This document shows positions 25,301 to 33,669 of a stretch of DNA of 50,817 nt, piece by piece (within the stretch, counting starts at the first letter, position 1; every line of letters starts with the position of its first letter). Location of the stretch: NCBI GenBank assembly GCA_021769885.1, contig JAETSA010000017.1, positions 1-50,817 on the forward strand, written 5' to 3'. The stretch comes from Bacillota bacterium (lineage in GTDB: Bacteria; Bacillota; Clostridia; Oscillospirales; Acutalibacteraceae). The notes under the pieces were generated by a model. That model worked only from the letters and a program-made list of their open reading frames with translations, searched no databases and was not told where the DNA came from. Made by a program: the position numbers and the translations under genes.

Positions 25301-27571
25301 ATCTTGTTTGGATGTATCCACATTCAAAAGCATATTGATGGGCAGAAGGCTGTTGAGGATATCGCCGATTTTTATCCAAGGATTCTGTGCGGTAGCAAGA
25401 TCGATATCTTCGAAGGTATCTACGAATTTGATCATGCTCCAGCCCCACTCGAACTCGTCGGTGAGCGCCCAGTCAATGATCCAGTCAACTGTATCTTCCC
25501 AGCCGGTCTGGTCGAAGGAATCAAGCTTATAGGTCTTGGAATCAGCAAAGTGATAGCCGTTTGTTGCATCATCTTCGCCGAGGTCAGCAAGATTTCTAAG
25601 GTAGGACATACCGATGTCCACACCCATAGTCAAGCAGACATCCAGCCAGTAGCCGTTGTCTTTGCCCGCAACGAAAGTCTTGTTGTTGTAATTTGCATAG
25701 ATGAGTTCGTCGTAGTTGTAAGTGGGGACAAACTGTGTTGCCAGCTCACGGATAACTGCTGCAAGAACTGCGCCGAGCTTCACGCCGCTGCCTTTGATGG
25801 TGTCAGCCGTCGGCAGAATCAACTGCGGCATCAGGAAGTCAAGTAAGGTGCACGCAACGCCAACCAAGATTTCCTGATTGTCGTTTGCAGTCATAATGAG
25901 ATCATAATACTTGTCGGGATCTGCGTAGTTGGAGCCGAAGATGATTTCGGGCTCAATCGGAAGGAGTGCGCGAGCAGCTTTCTTGATGTTCTCCACAAGG
26001 TTGCTGTTATCGCCTTTCGTCCAATTCAGCATCGATTTCAGTTCGGGTGTTGCCGCGATGTCGATGACCTTCGCAACAAAATCATTCAACGCCTGGAAGA
26101 GCGTGGAATAGCCTGCCGCAGATTTTGTGCCGTCTGCACCCGGGATAAACTCATTGATTGCGTTATCCTCTACCTTCCAGTCCCAGTTGATGAGGCTGAA
26201 GTATTTGTTGACATCATTGATGTCGCCGGCATAAATCTGATCCTCAAAACGATAATAGTGGTTGCCGTTGATTACTTTGTAATCCGACCACTCCCACAGA
26301 TATTCGCCCTGCTCCTGGGTGAAGAACACATCGGAAGAATCTGCAAGTGCTTTTACTTCAGCACTGCCGACTTCACCGATGTAGGTGAACTTTGTACCGA
26401 GCAATTCTGCGAAGAGCTTCTTCACGGAGCCGTTGAGAACAACAGGCGCCATTTCTGCAAATACATACGGGATGAATCTGTAGAACAACTGCGCCGGAGT
26501 ATCCGTCGTCAAATCGATGGATGCCGTGCCTGCTGCCATTGCTGCCGCAAAAGAGGGCAGGAACTGGCTGTCATTCTTATAATACTTCAGATTTTCTTTG
26601 CTACCGTCCGTATTGGTTCTGGTGTAGACATAACGGTCAGGACCGGTATAATCCTCTGCCTGCTCTTCAAGCGTTCTGACGTAAGTGTCTTGGTCTGTCG
26701 TCTTGTAAGTCTTGGTCTGCGTATCATAGCTGTAAGCCACAATCGTGTTCCCGTTCTTTACATAATAGACACGTACATCGGCACCTTCGCCGGGCAGTGT
26801 GTGGTTGCTTACGCAATTGCCGTTCGCATCTTCCACATAGGTGGTAATGCTCATATCATTCGTGAAGAGTCTCTGCACGAACTCGTTGAGCGTTGCCTCC
26901 ATACCGCCGTTGCCGGCAGTGTTTGCAAGCTGGTCAGCACGGGCTTTCGTGTCATCCCATCTCTCGAACAGAGGATAAATCAAGCCTTTGATGAGACCGG
27001 GAATATCACCGATGATGCTCAAATCCACACCTGCGAGCGCAGAGCTTGCTACGCCGAGGTCAACGTTACCGGAGCGGACAACACCGGCAAGAAGCGATCT
27101 GTTCTGATTCAGGAATTCCAACAATTCATAGATGATTGTCAACTGATCAACAGATTCACGGGTCATCCCGGCCCGCCAGGTAGAAACATCCAAGTCCTTC
27201 AAAATACCCAAAAGACCTGCAACAAGTTTTACCAAGCCGTTTTCTCTCAAAGACTTGACGTTGTCAATCGTGCCAAGCAATGCATTGACGGAGCGCAAGT
27301 CAACCGTCAGGGAAAGACCCGCAACATCAAACAGCTTGCCCATATTGATGTTAGCATCGCCCAAAACGTTGTCCAAATAGTCAAACAAAATAGACATACG
27401 CTCTTCTGTTGACAGTCTGGTAACAGCCCCGTAAGGGCTGTATGCAGCGTTTGCTTCCAAATCAGCAGTGGTCTTATAATTCGCCTTTGCCGCAGAAGCC
27501 AACACAGACATACTTGAGAAAATCATTACAATTGCCAAGATAACACTCAGCAATTTTGTTGACTTTTTCAT
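22361..27571 (-). CDS. Very large secreted dockerin-bearing protein
   Basis: A 1736-aa secreted protein starting MKKSTKLLSVILAIVMIFSS with signal cleavage near ASAA (residue 28). I recognise no catalytic domain. Residues about 40-700 are helical with alternating loops. About 920-1180 look like beta-sandwich modules (TIRNDAMGMLLRRAAGVYDSD and following). About 1200-1600 contain long Ala/Glu/Asn-rich helices with repeated YNAMAEAD/ATYAADSWAAYQSAL patterns, similar to FIVAR-type helical repeats of surface proteins. The end (about 1640-1736) has a TGAKVDL...YYVVIYG module and a dockerin: one good calcium loop, GDVNGDGAIDAFD, and a weaker second repeat (GDDVELAD). It could be held by a cohesin such as those encoded next door. 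It has its own promoter and a long structured leader. Confidence 0.85.
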   Translation of the reverse strand: MKKSTKLLSVILAIVMIFSSMSVLASAAKANYKTTADLEANAAYSPYGAVTRLSTEERMSILFDYLDNVLGDANINMGKLFDVAGLSLTVDLRSVNALLGTIDNVKSLRENGLVKLVAGLLGILKDLDVSTWRAGMTRESVDQLTIIYELLEFLNQNRSLLAGVVRSGNVDLGVASSALAGVDLSIIGDIPGLIKGLIYPLFERWDDTKARADQLANTAGNGGMEATLNEFVQRLFTNDMSITTYVEDANGNCVSNHTLPGEGADVRVYYVKNGNTIVAYSYDTQTKTYKTTDQDTYVRTLEEQAEDYTGPDRYVYTRTNTDGSKENLKYYKNDSQFLPSFAAAMAAGTASIDLTTDTPAQLFYRFIPYVFAEMAPVVLNGSVKKLFAELLGTKFTYIGEVGSAEVKALADSSDVFFTQEQGEYLWEWSDYKVINGNHYYRFEDQIYAGDINDVNKYFSLINWDWKVEDNAINEFIPGADGTKSAAGYSTLFQALNDFVAKVIDIAATPELKSMLNWTKGDNSNLVENIKKAARALLPIEPEIIFGSNYADPDKYYDLIMTANDNQEILVGVACTLLDFLMPQLILPTADTIKGSGVKLGAVLAAVIRELATQFVPTYNYDELIYANYNNKTFVAGKDNGYWLDVCLTMGVDIGMSYLRNLADLGEDDATNGYHFADSKTYKLDSFDQTGWEDTVDWIIDWALTDEFEWGWSMIKFVDTFEDIDLATAQNPWIKIGDILNSLLPINMLLNVDTSKQDWVMTALRENLVMGILDLNLTKITGATEANGLFNVPMNSALRTEPTLKAVVTVVRNLLNNILSKVAGGELISSSTFTSIDALLNQGNLASFVETLLNKLFTAYNNGMLQPIMPFAGFFIGWKTDPQTFATPALSLTDTANGGAYLLANGGAVDGTFTIRNDAMGMLLRRAAGVYDSDYIITIKSITASDPNLSIYMEDGSTAFTETVVSPWAKASFRIKGAYASDKPFYLAMTYTLTGKGGKAVGTQYTKYIYAYMDDSTEENTQIAAHTSGFQVNSSAAVKRDAVRVQREAFNKVIYAPNVQSAIAGLSLTYTNNSASDYAEWVYSATGSNLPEFVKANQDYVHGCNENAQLKADKLGWMDGSDDANKTNVLAPLTYNAEADVSAYVSGTTTGPLGSLDVIWHNHKKSATGWQVGVQDGGDVKVTIKTPDLGDIYIVDLTSVQEAFEKYDKQSISRDTFPAATDAQWNAFQTAMLNAKRTLSLPYMMDKTVFANEFGVATQEALVKALNDAYNAMAEADASSAATTNVPQTLLDAINETEPEGTTEINYQDYRLYDYFNYQDVRTDVRNRINAYNPPAAPENRIEGSGLSAEEIEAVIASAEGKKALGIRNTVIEPTSEDLANYANTLAEWHAPSYSMLDNANTANLLKYYKRFLIKKTTEKQFLAKEIAYANAQNYNEATYAADSWAAYQSALSNAVTVNNDPNALQSTVFDAKYELMKAQNELLRKDRSVKELGLLADLEALVAQAEIIFNYSQYYAPKANITEADAYGALIKALGYTYTDEDGNEQILYNRSAAEFLKYDRENTATGLARVAAAEAALKAAIDNFECTVKLVENDGDTTTEVAQGVKIINGITPGSIASIDALMNHVKASVENAVATPTASASGFFGTGAKVDLSIEGIGVLTTYYVVIYGDVNGDGAIDAFDAAVVNQNINTGATLNGVYKDAAMVTSGDDVELADYSAIFNAAVGAQEIEQNRA

Positions 27572-27601
27572 AAGTGTTTTTCCTCCTATTACAATTTTTG
27601 C

Positions 27602-27946
27602 GTTACATATTATATAGGCGTAATATGTAACCGTTTTTCCTCCGAGCCCTTGCGAGCCGGAATGCCGGACAGCTCACGCCGCCGACAGGGTTTGTCGCGC
27701 AATTGCTTCCTCCTCTGACCAACCGTGCGCCTGAAAACGCATCGGCAGGGCTCGGCAAGAGCACGTCGGGTTACTCGGTTCATCCCGCCGCTGCCGCTTT
27801 TGCTTGCAGCGGCAAGGAGCTGATGATACACACCCGAAACGATTACCGTAGGATGTGTATCTAAATGTGCCGATGAAGCCGCATTCCGAAAAGACGAGAA
27901 AGCCCCTACGGAAATGCAGGCACTTCGCCCCATTACACCATTCCTA
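27602..27946 (-). ncRNA. Highly structured leader RNA of unknown class
   Basis: The ~380-nt leader of the 1736-aa gene is GC-rich and packed with complementary segments, unlike the AT-rich promoter before it. On plus coordinates: 27867-27871/27919-27923 (GTGCC/GGCAC) with 27881-27888/27909-27917; 27825-27832/27854-27861 (GATACACA/TGTGTATC); 27787-27794/27806-27813 (GCCGCTGC/GCAGCGGC); a long-range 9-bp pair 27642-27650/27747-27755 (CCGAGCCCT/AGGGCTCGG); and an 11-bp hairpin 27602-27612/27621-27631. CCTACGG at 27905-27911 and CCGTAGG at 27846-27852 could make a pseudoknot. It does not match TPP, cobalamin, c-di-GMP-I, lysine, T-box, RNase P or tmRNA cores as I know them. It could be a riboswitch or a stable RNA sharing the promoter. 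Confidence 0.7.
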
Positions 27947-27957
27947 TGGTTACTGAA

Positions 27958-27986
27958 ATTATAGAATTTTTCTTTTGAAAAGTCAA
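27958..27986 (-). promoter_or_regulatory. Promoter of the structured leader and 1736-aa gene
   Basis: On the minus strand, TTGACT (27986-27981) and TATAAT (27963-27958) are exactly 17 bases apart in AT-rich DNA. Transcription should begin near 27951, just before the structured leader. Confidence 0.88.
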
Positions 27987-27989
27987 TAA

Positions 27990-28720
27990 ATTATTCACGA
28001 ATTCTTATCGTTTTTATGAAATGTACAAATAAATTTGTGATTTTTGGGCAATTTGCGATAAGGAAATTGTCAATCTTGTTGAAAAATTATGAACAAATTG
28101 TGAACTTTTGGTTTTCGTCAGGTTTTCGACATTTTTTTGAACATTTTCCGCCGTTCTTTTGGTGTTTTTGTATGATTTGCCTATTATTTCCGTATCCTAT
28201 ATTTTTTCTACAAGATGTTGCGGACGTCGGCATCGGGCACACTATGTGTGGGCGGGGGGGCGGTAGATTGGGGGCGCGGCTGGCGGGCGGTTGGGCGGCG
28301 GGCGAGTGGGGGTGAGCGAGTGGGGGTGAGCGTAGGGCGGGAGCTTGCCCCCGCCGTGACCTTGCGCAAAATCCAACCGTGCTCGGGCGGGCGTGGAAAC
28401 CCGCCCCTACAGGGTCGGTGGGGGCGTGGGCTTGCTCGCGCCGCTTTTTGTCTGTATAAATTCCGCGGGCGCTTCGTGAAGCGCCCCTACGGGGTTGTGC
28501 GCCGCCATTGGGTTTACACGGAATCCAACCTTACTCGGGCGGATGAGGGTGCGGGTGTCCAGTGGACACCTCTAAGCGAAGCTTAGAAGCACCGACCTAC
28601 GGCTTCGCCATCACCCTTTTGTCGCTTCGCGACATTTCCCCTATCAGGGGAATCTTCGCCGACCCCTACAGGGTTTACGCACCACCATTGGGTTTGTGCG
28701 CTGCGGTTAGGAAATGCAAA
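27990..28720. repeat. AT-rich spacer followed by a repeat block
   Basis: Bases 27990-28220 are AT-rich with no gene I can support. Bases 28240-28330 are a G-rich low-complexity run. From 28330 to 28680 come palindromic cassettes: GGGCGGGCGTGGAAACCCGCCCC, GGGCGCTTCGTGAAGCGCCCC, the GTGTCCAGTGGACAC/AAGCGAAGCTT unit (28549-28597), and directly fused to it the TTTGTCGCTTCGCGACA/TCCCCTATCAGGGGA module (28597-28660). The fusion of two cassettes at ACCGACCTACGG joins half of one repeat to another. Confidence 0.8.
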
Positions 28721-28775
28721 AACACACCGTCTACGCGTTGTTGAGGCTTCGGCGGTGTGTTGTTTGTATTTTTTG
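28720..28775. terminator. Probable bidirectional terminator
   Basis: ACACACCG (28722-28729) pairs with CGGTGTGT (28753-28760). T-rich runs follow on the plus side (TGTTTGTATTTTTT), and TTTTTG follows on the minus side. It could terminate the leftward lipoprotein gene that ends at 28892. Confidence 0.6.
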
Positions 28776-28891
28776 TGGTTTACTGTATGCAATCCGAGGC
28801 TTTTGTGCTGTTTGGAATTTCAAAACAGTTAAATGATTTCAGATAAAATTTTCAAAAAACGCATTCTTTCAAAAGCAAAAACTGCAAAACA

Positions 28892-29602
28892 TCACTTTAA
28901 ACTTTTGACCTCCAAATTTTCATTCAGATAGGTATAGGAATCAAATCCGCCTATACTGCTCGCATCCATGCACAGATAAGAGGCTTGCACCATATTTTCA
29001 CCCCACTGAATGTAATACAGCGTTTGCTCCATCGTCAAATTGCCGCTGTCATCCGCATTCTTCATTTCAATGATTGTGCAAGGCAGCTGCGATGCGGTCA
29101 ATTCAGCATTTTTAATTTCGTAAGTCAGATTTTTAAATTCCTCAGAATTGTTCTTCAAATATTCCATCCCGTCTATCTGCGTTTGCAGATAGGCACTCAT
29201 CGTACGGGTTTCATTCAGCACAACCATTCCGCCGATTTCAAAGGTAATATTTTCGTTATTGTTCCGCAAAAACTTGCCGTCATTGCTCATTTTCCAATCG
29301 TCGGGCATCGTCAGGCGGTACTGCGGCGTGGCGATTGCGTGTTCGCCGCGAACCTGATCCGGGAACGTAACCGCATTCGTTTGGCGTTCGCCGTTGGCAT
29401 CCTTGACATATTTTCCGTTTTCATCCGTTACATAAACGATAATATCCCCTGCATTGTTCAGCACGGTATTGCCCTCATCATCGGTCACGGCAATGTATTC
29501 CTGGCCGTTTTTGCCCTCAATAATCACCTTTTTGCCGCACGCGGCGAACAGTGTCACAAGCAGCAGCAAAACGCAAATGACGGCTATAATTTTATTCTGC
29601 AT
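28892..29602 (-). CDS. Putative lipoprotein
   Basis: A 236-aa lipoprotein: MQNK, a hydrophobic core, and lipobox LFAAC (Cys22). Residues 30-80 form short beta repeats (EYIAVTDDEGNTVLN, IIVYVTDENGKYVKD). Residues 95-236 form a domain with YRLTMPDDWKMSNDG, then ITFEIGGMVVL and LPCTIIEMKN, resembling PsbP/DUF-type stress-domain lipoproteins of Firmicutes. I cannot name the family with certainty. It is transcribed alone from a consensus promoter. GGAGG is 8 bases before the ATG. Confidence 0.8.
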   Translation of the reverse strand: MQNKIIAVICVLLLLVTLFAACGKKVIIEGKNGQEYIAVTDDEGNTVLNNAGDIIVYVTDENGKYVKDANGERQTNAVTFPDQVRGEHAIATPQYRLTMPDDWKMSNDGKFLRNNNENITFEIGGMVVLNETRTMSAYLQTQIDGMEYLKNNSEEFKNLTYEIKNAELTASQLPCTIIEMKNADDSGNLTMEQTLYYIQWGENMVQASYLCMDASSIGGFDSYTYLNENLEVKSLK

Positions 29603-29638
29603 TTTATTTTCCTCCGTTTCAAACTGTCGGATGTAAAA

Positions 29639-29667
29639 ATTATAGATTTTTTAAGGAGAAATGTCAA
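29639..29667 (-). promoter_or_regulatory. Consensus promoter of the lipoprotein gene
   Basis: On the minus strand a perfect TTGACA (29667-29662) and a perfect TATAAT (29644-29639) are 17 bases apart. This implies strong constitutive transcription. Confidence 0.92.
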
Positions 29668-29714
29668 CAAAATATTCGTAAACTCTTTTTGAACGGTGCA
29701 GGGTGCATTTAATT

Positions 29715-29870
29715 TTCGCGTAGTGGCGGGTTATTCCCCTGACAGGGGAAATGTCTGCGAAGCAGACAAAAGGGTGCCCGTTTTCGGAGAAAATCCACGC
29801 CCGCCGTTGGGCTTGTGCAAGTCCAGCCTTGCGCGGGCGAACGCAGTTCGCCCCTACGGGTTGCGCTGAT
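29715..29870. repeat. Intergenic palindromic repeats
   Basis: Contains an inverted copy of the TCCCCTGACAGGGGA / TCTGCGAAGCAGA module (29728-29775) and a CGGGCGAACGCAGTTCGCCCC hairpin (29836-29856) ending CCCCTACGG. No gene. Confidence 0.8.
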
Positions 29871-29904
29871 TTTGCAGAGAGCGGCGCGGGCAAGGGGGCT
29901 TTGC

Positions 29905-31686
29905 TTACTCCGCTTCGGTAATGCCTATGCCGAGGTCAGAAAGCTGGACGCTGTCTACAGCGGCGGGGCATTCGGTCATCGGTTCGGAAGCGTTTTGCAC
30001 CTTCGGGTAAGCAACCACGTCTCGCAAAGACGATGCGCGGAGCATCTGCATACACAGGCGGTCGAGACCGATACCCATACCGCCGTGGGGCGGTGCGCCG
30101 TAACGGAACGCATCCAAAAGATAGCCGAATTTTTCCTGTGCTTCTTCTTTTGTCAGGCCCAAGAGGTCAAAAATGCGTCCCTGCAATTCGGGATTTGTGA
30201 TTCGAATCGAGCCGCTGGACATCTCAATGCCGTTGAGCACCAGGTCATACGCTTTGGCGCGCACCTTTGCCTTGTCGGTTTCGAGGTACTCGAGGCACTC
30301 GTCCATCGGCGCGGTGAAGGGATGGTGCATCGCGACAAATTCGCCTAACTCTTCGTCGTAATCAAAGAACGGAAACTCGGTAATCCACAAAAGATTGAAC
30401 TTATCCTGCGGAATGATATCTAATTTCTGTGCAACGGTCTGACGCAGTGCGCCGAGTACGGACAGCACGTGGCTGTTGTTGGCGTCCGCGACCACGAAAA
30501 TCACGTCGCCCGTTTCGGCTTCGGTCTTTTCGAGAATCGCCTGCATTTGCGCGTCCGTCATAAACTTCGCAAACGAGCAAGCCATACCGTCCGTGTTCAT
30601 CCGAATCCAGGCAAGGCCTTTCGCGCCGATGCCCTTGACGAACTCGGTCAGCTTGTCAATCTCTTTTCTGGTGAGCGTCTTTGCGGCATTTTTCGCATTG
30701 ATGGCGCGGACAGAGCCGCCGCCCTCGACAGCACTCTTGAACACGACAAATTCGGCATCGCGCACCGCATCGGTGATGTCGCAAAGCTCCATACCGTAGC
30801 GGGTATCGGGCTTATCCGAGCCGTACCGCTCCATTGCTTCTTTATAGGTAAGGCGCGGCAGAGGCGTTTCGATATCCACACCGATTGCCTCTTTGAACAC
30901 GCGTTTCATAAAGCCCTCGCCGATTGCGAGCACATCCTCCATATCGACAAATGACATTTCAAAGTCAATTTGTGTAAATTCGGGCTGACGGTCGGCACGC
31001 AAATCCTCATCGCGGAAGCAGCGAGCCAGCTGCATATAACGGTCAAAGCCCGCGACCATAGACAGCTGCTTATACAGCTGCGGCGACTGCGGCAATGCGT
31101 AAAAGCTACCTTTATGGATGCGCGACGGCACAAGAAAATCGCGTGCGCCCTCGGGAGTGGAACGAATCAGCATCGGGGTTTCAATCTCGATAAAGCCGTT
31201 TTCATCGAAATAATCGCGGGTGATTTTTGCGATTTTGTGGCGCATCAAAATATTCTGCTGTAAGTCGGGACGGCGCAAATCGAGATAGCGGTATTTAAGC
31301 CTGGTCAGTTCTTCGGTTTTGCAGTCCGCCGAAATTTCAAAGGGCGGCGTTTCGCTTTTTGCAAGCAGGCGAAGCTCCTGCACCTCTAACTCCACATCGC
31401 CCGTGGGAATATCCGCATTCTTTGCCGCGCGCTCGCGCACCACGCCTTTGGCGGCAACCACATATTCCGAGCGCAGGGTAAAGGCCTTTTCAAACACTTC
31501 GCGGTCGGTGTTTTCCATGAATGCCAGCTGTAAAATGCCTGTTCTGTCACGCAAATCCACAAAAATCAGTGCGCCGAGGTCGCGTTGCTTCTGTACCCAA
31601 CCGCAAACGATGACCTCTTCACCGATGTTTTCTGCGGTAAATTCGCCGCAATAGTGCGTGCGTTTCCATCCGTGCATTGTTTCCAT
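29905..31686 (-). CDS. aspS: Aspartyl-tRNA synthetase
   Basis: A 593-aa class II synthetase of the bacterial type. It has the anticodon-binding OB fold (about 10-110: VIVCGWVQKQRDLGALIFVDLRD in two parts), the class II core, the bacteria-specific GAD insertion, and motif 3 GGMGIGLDRLCM near residue 555. Typical motif 2 residues lie in FRDEDLRADRQPEFTQID. It charges tRNA with aspartate. The start codon overlaps the hisS stop (TAATG), the usual hisS-aspS arrangement in Firmicutes. Confidence 0.98.
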   Translation of the reverse strand: METMHGWKRTHYCGEFTAENIGEEVIVCGWVQKQRDLGALIFVDLRDRTGILQLAFMENTDREVFEKAFTLRSEYVVAAKGVVRERAAKNADIPTGDVELEVQELRLLAKSETPPFEISADCKTEELTRLKYRYLDLRRPDLQQNILMRHKIAKITRDYFDENGFIEIETPMLIRSTPEGARDFLVPSRIHKGSFYALPQSPQLYKQLSMVAGFDRYMQLARCFRDEDLRADRQPEFTQIDFEMSFVDMEDVLAIGEGFMKRVFKEAIGVDIETPLPRLTYKEAMERYGSDKPDTRYGMELCDITDAVRDAEFVVFKSAVEGGGSVRAINAKNAAKTLTRKEIDKLTEFVKGIGAKGLAWIRMNTDGMACSFAKFMTDAQMQAILEKTEAETGDVIFVVADANNSHVLSVLGALRQTVAQKLDIIPQDKFNLLWITEFPFFDYDEELGEFVAMHHPFTAPMDECLEYLETDKAKVRAKAYDLVLNGIEMSSGSIRITNPELQGRIFDLLGLTKEEAQEKFGYLLDAFRYGAPPHGGMGIGLDRLCMQMLRASSLRDVVAYPKVQNASEPMTECPAAVDSVQLSDLGIGITEAE

Positions 31687-33029
31687 TATTTTGCACCTCC
31701 GATAATCTGTGCAAGGTCTTCCTCTGAAAGTCCTAAATCGTCAAATCCCGCCATAGCATCCTTTATAACGAGTGACTGAAACGCATCGGTGAAATCATCC
31801 AAAGAAATTTCCGTCTGCGTACCGTTTTGCATATTTTTAAGCATTGCTTTGCGGGTTTCCAATTCCGTATCGCCCAAAACGACGGTATACAGTGCACCCA
31901 ATTTGTCGGCATATTTCATTTGCGCTTTCAAGCCGCGTGAAACAGTATCAAACTGTGCGGACATCCCCTCTTCGCGCAAGTCGAGTGCCAGGCGAGCCGC
32001 TTCGATGTTTGCCGCTTCGCCCATACTCGCAAGATAAATGTCGCATTTCGGGGGCGCAGGCAACTCGGTTTTCTGTGCGTCCATCAACAGCAGTAAGCGT
32101 TCAATGCCTAAGCCGAAGCCGCACGCCGCCATCGGCTTGCCGCCGAGCTCTTCCAAAAGTCCGTCGTATCTGCCGCCGCCGCAGACCGTCCCCTGTGCGC
32201 CGATTTCCTTAGATACAAATTCAAACACCGTGCGGGTGTAGTAGTCGAGTCCGCGCACAATTTCGGGGTTGACGGTAAAGTCGATGTGCATGGCGGTCAG
32301 ATACTGCTGTACCGCTTCAAAATGCGCACGGCAGTCGTCGCAAAGATAGTCGAGAATCTTCGGTGCGCCCGCCGCGATTTCGGAGCAGACGGGACTTTTG
32401 CAGTCGAGAATGCGCATCGGGTTGCGGTCAAGTCTGCCGCGGCAGGTGTCGCAAAGCGCATCCTTATGTGCTTCAAAATAGGTTTTTAAAGCATTTTGAA
32501 ATTCTTTACGGCAATTCGGGCAGCCGATGGAGTTGATCTCCAAGGACAGATTCCGAATACCGAGGAAATTGAATACAGTGTGCGCCAGCGCGATAATCTC
32601 CGCGTCCGCCGCAGGTGTTGCCGCGCCGAAGGATTCCACACCGAACTGATGAAATTCGCGCAATCTGCCCGCCTGCGGTTTTTCGTAGCGGTAGCAGGAC
32701 GTCAAATAATAAATCTTCTGCGGCAGAGGGTCGTTGAACAACCCGTTTTCGAGGAATGCGCGCGCCGCGCCTGCCGTACCCTCGGGACGCAGGGTCACGG
32801 AGCGTCCGCCCTTATCTTCAAACGTATACATTTCTTTTTGCACGACGTCCGTCGTTTCGCCGACCGAGCGGTGGAACAGCTCGGTGTGCTCAAACACGGG
32901 CGTGCGCATTTCGTAAAAGCCGAAATTTTCAGCCACCTCACGCACTGCACTTTCTACATACTGTGTTTTGTAGCTTTCCTTCGGCAATAAGTCAAGCGTG
33001 CCTTTCGGCGCGTTGGTAATGAGTGCCAT
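31686..33029 (-). CDS. hisS: Histidyl-tRNA synthetase
   Basis: A 447-aa class II synthetase. KGTLDLLP at the N-terminus, motif 1 region MRTPVFEHTELFHRSVG, motif 2 TSCYRYEKPQAGRLREFHQFGVE (in parts), the histidine-binding segment VRGLDYYTRTVFEF, and motif 3 GFGLGIERL are all present. The anticodon domain closes the protein. The ATG at 33029 follows AAAGGTG; the in-frame upstream extension lacks family similarity. Confidence 0.98.
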   Translation of the reverse strand: MALITNAPKGTLDLLPKESYKTQYVESAVREVAENFGFYEMRTPVFEHTELFHRSVGETTDVVQKEMYTFEDKGGRSVTLRPEGTAGAARAFLENGLFNDPLPQKIYYLTSCYRYEKPQAGRLREFHQFGVESFGAATPAADAEIIALAHTVFNFLGIRNLSLEINSIGCPNCRKEFQNALKTYFEAHKDALCDTCRGRLDRNPMRILDCKSPVCSEIAAGAPKILDYLCDDCRAHFEAVQQYLTAMHIDFTVNPEIVRGLDYYTRTVFEFVSKEIGAQGTVCGGGRYDGLLEELGGKPMAACGFGLGIERLLLLMDAQKTELPAPPKCDIYLASMGEAANIEAARLALDLREEGMSAQFDTVSRGLKAQMKYADKLGALYTVVLGDTELETRKAMLKNMQNGTQTEISLDDFTDAFQSLVIKDAMAGFDDLGLSEEDLAQIIGGAK

Positions 33030-33050
33030 AAATATCACCTTTAATAGAGA

Positions 33051-33078
33051 TTTTCCCCCTCTCAAAAAGAGGGGGAAA
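33051..33078. other. Strong hairpin between mgsA and hisS
   Basis: TTTCCCCCTCT and AGAGGGGGAAA form an 11-bp stem around a short A/T loop. No T tract follows on either strand, so it may be an mRNA-stability or processing element rather than a terminator. Confidence 0.55.
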
Positions 33079-33098
33079 CCAAGTTTACCTGTTTTGGA

Positions 33099-33500
33099 TT
33101 ATTTCGGATTTACAATGTCGCGCCAATCCAAATCACCGCGCTCGAGCGAATGGATAATCGCCTCGGCGGTCGCAATGTTGGTTGCCACCGGAATGTTGTG
33201 CACATCACAAAGCCGCAAAAGGCTGTTTTCTTTCGGTTCGTGGGGTTTTGGATTTAAGGGATCGCGGAAAATCAGCAAAAGGTCGATTTCGTTGCAGGCA
33301 ATGCGCGCGCCGATTTGTTGGTCGCCGCCCTGCGAACCGCTTAAAAAGCGTGTGATTTTTAAGCCTGTCGCTTCCGAAACCATTTTGCCTGTCGTTCCCG
33401 TCGCACAAAGGTTATGCCGCGACAAAATACCGCAATACGCGATACAAAACTGTGTCAGTAATTCTTTCTTAGAGTCGTGTGCCATCAAAGCAATATTCAT
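33099..33500 (-). CDS. mgsA: Methylglyoxal synthase
   Basis: A 133-aa cytoplasmic enzyme converting dihydroxyacetone phosphate to methylglyoxal and phosphate, an overflow bypass of lower glycolysis. Family marks are [19 protein letters not shown], the [10 protein letters not shown] phosphate-binding loop, [17 protein letters not shown], and [12 protein letters not shown] near the end. Length is normal. It leads a likely transcript with hisS and aspS (69-base gap). Confidence 0.97.
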   Translation of the reverse strand: MNIALMAHDSKKELLTQFCIAYCGILSRHNLCATGTTGKMVSEATGLKITRFLSGSQGGDQQIGARIACNEIDLLLIFRDPLNPKPHEPKENSLLRLCDVHNIPVATNIATAEAIIHSLERGDLDWRDIVNPK

Positions 33501-33553
33501 CCGTCTTTCCTCGCTTTCTTCATAATTCGAAACATTCTTGTAAACCGCCTATT

Positions 33554-33582
33554 ATAATAGCAAAAAGAAAGCAAGATTTCAA
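33554..33582 (-). promoter_or_regulatory. Promoter of mgsA (and probably hisS-aspS)
   Basis: On the minus strand, TTGAAA (33582-33577) and TATTAT (33559-33554) are 17 bases apart. An overlapping TATAAT lies three bases further on. Confidence 0.75.
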
Positions 33583-33669
33583 CAATTTTTTTCAAAAGAA
33601 GTGTAAATTTATGCGGAAATTTATGCGGAACAGTGCCGTGTTACCCGTGTTCAGGCAGTCAGCGCGCCA

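Noticed and set aside
22193-27412. Several long plus-strand open frames (about 400-660 codons) opposite the 1736-aa gene
   Set aside because: Cys/Val-rich shadow translations of the opposite strand. The minus-strand gene has promoter, signal peptide and dockerin.
27610-27933. Minus-strand open frame of 107 codons in the leader of the 1736-aa gene
   Set aside because: No ribosome site, biased basic composition, and it coincides with the paired stems of the leader RNA.
27602-27946. Leader RNA as signal recognition particle RNA, because of GGTCAG...GGAGGAAGC
   Set aside because: The similarity is short and the apical GGAA loop and surrounding helix 8 pairing are not present.
28016-28586. Open frames across the G-rich and repeat block
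   Set aside because: Composition follows the repeats (runs of Gly/Arg/Ala) and the frames change with each repeat.
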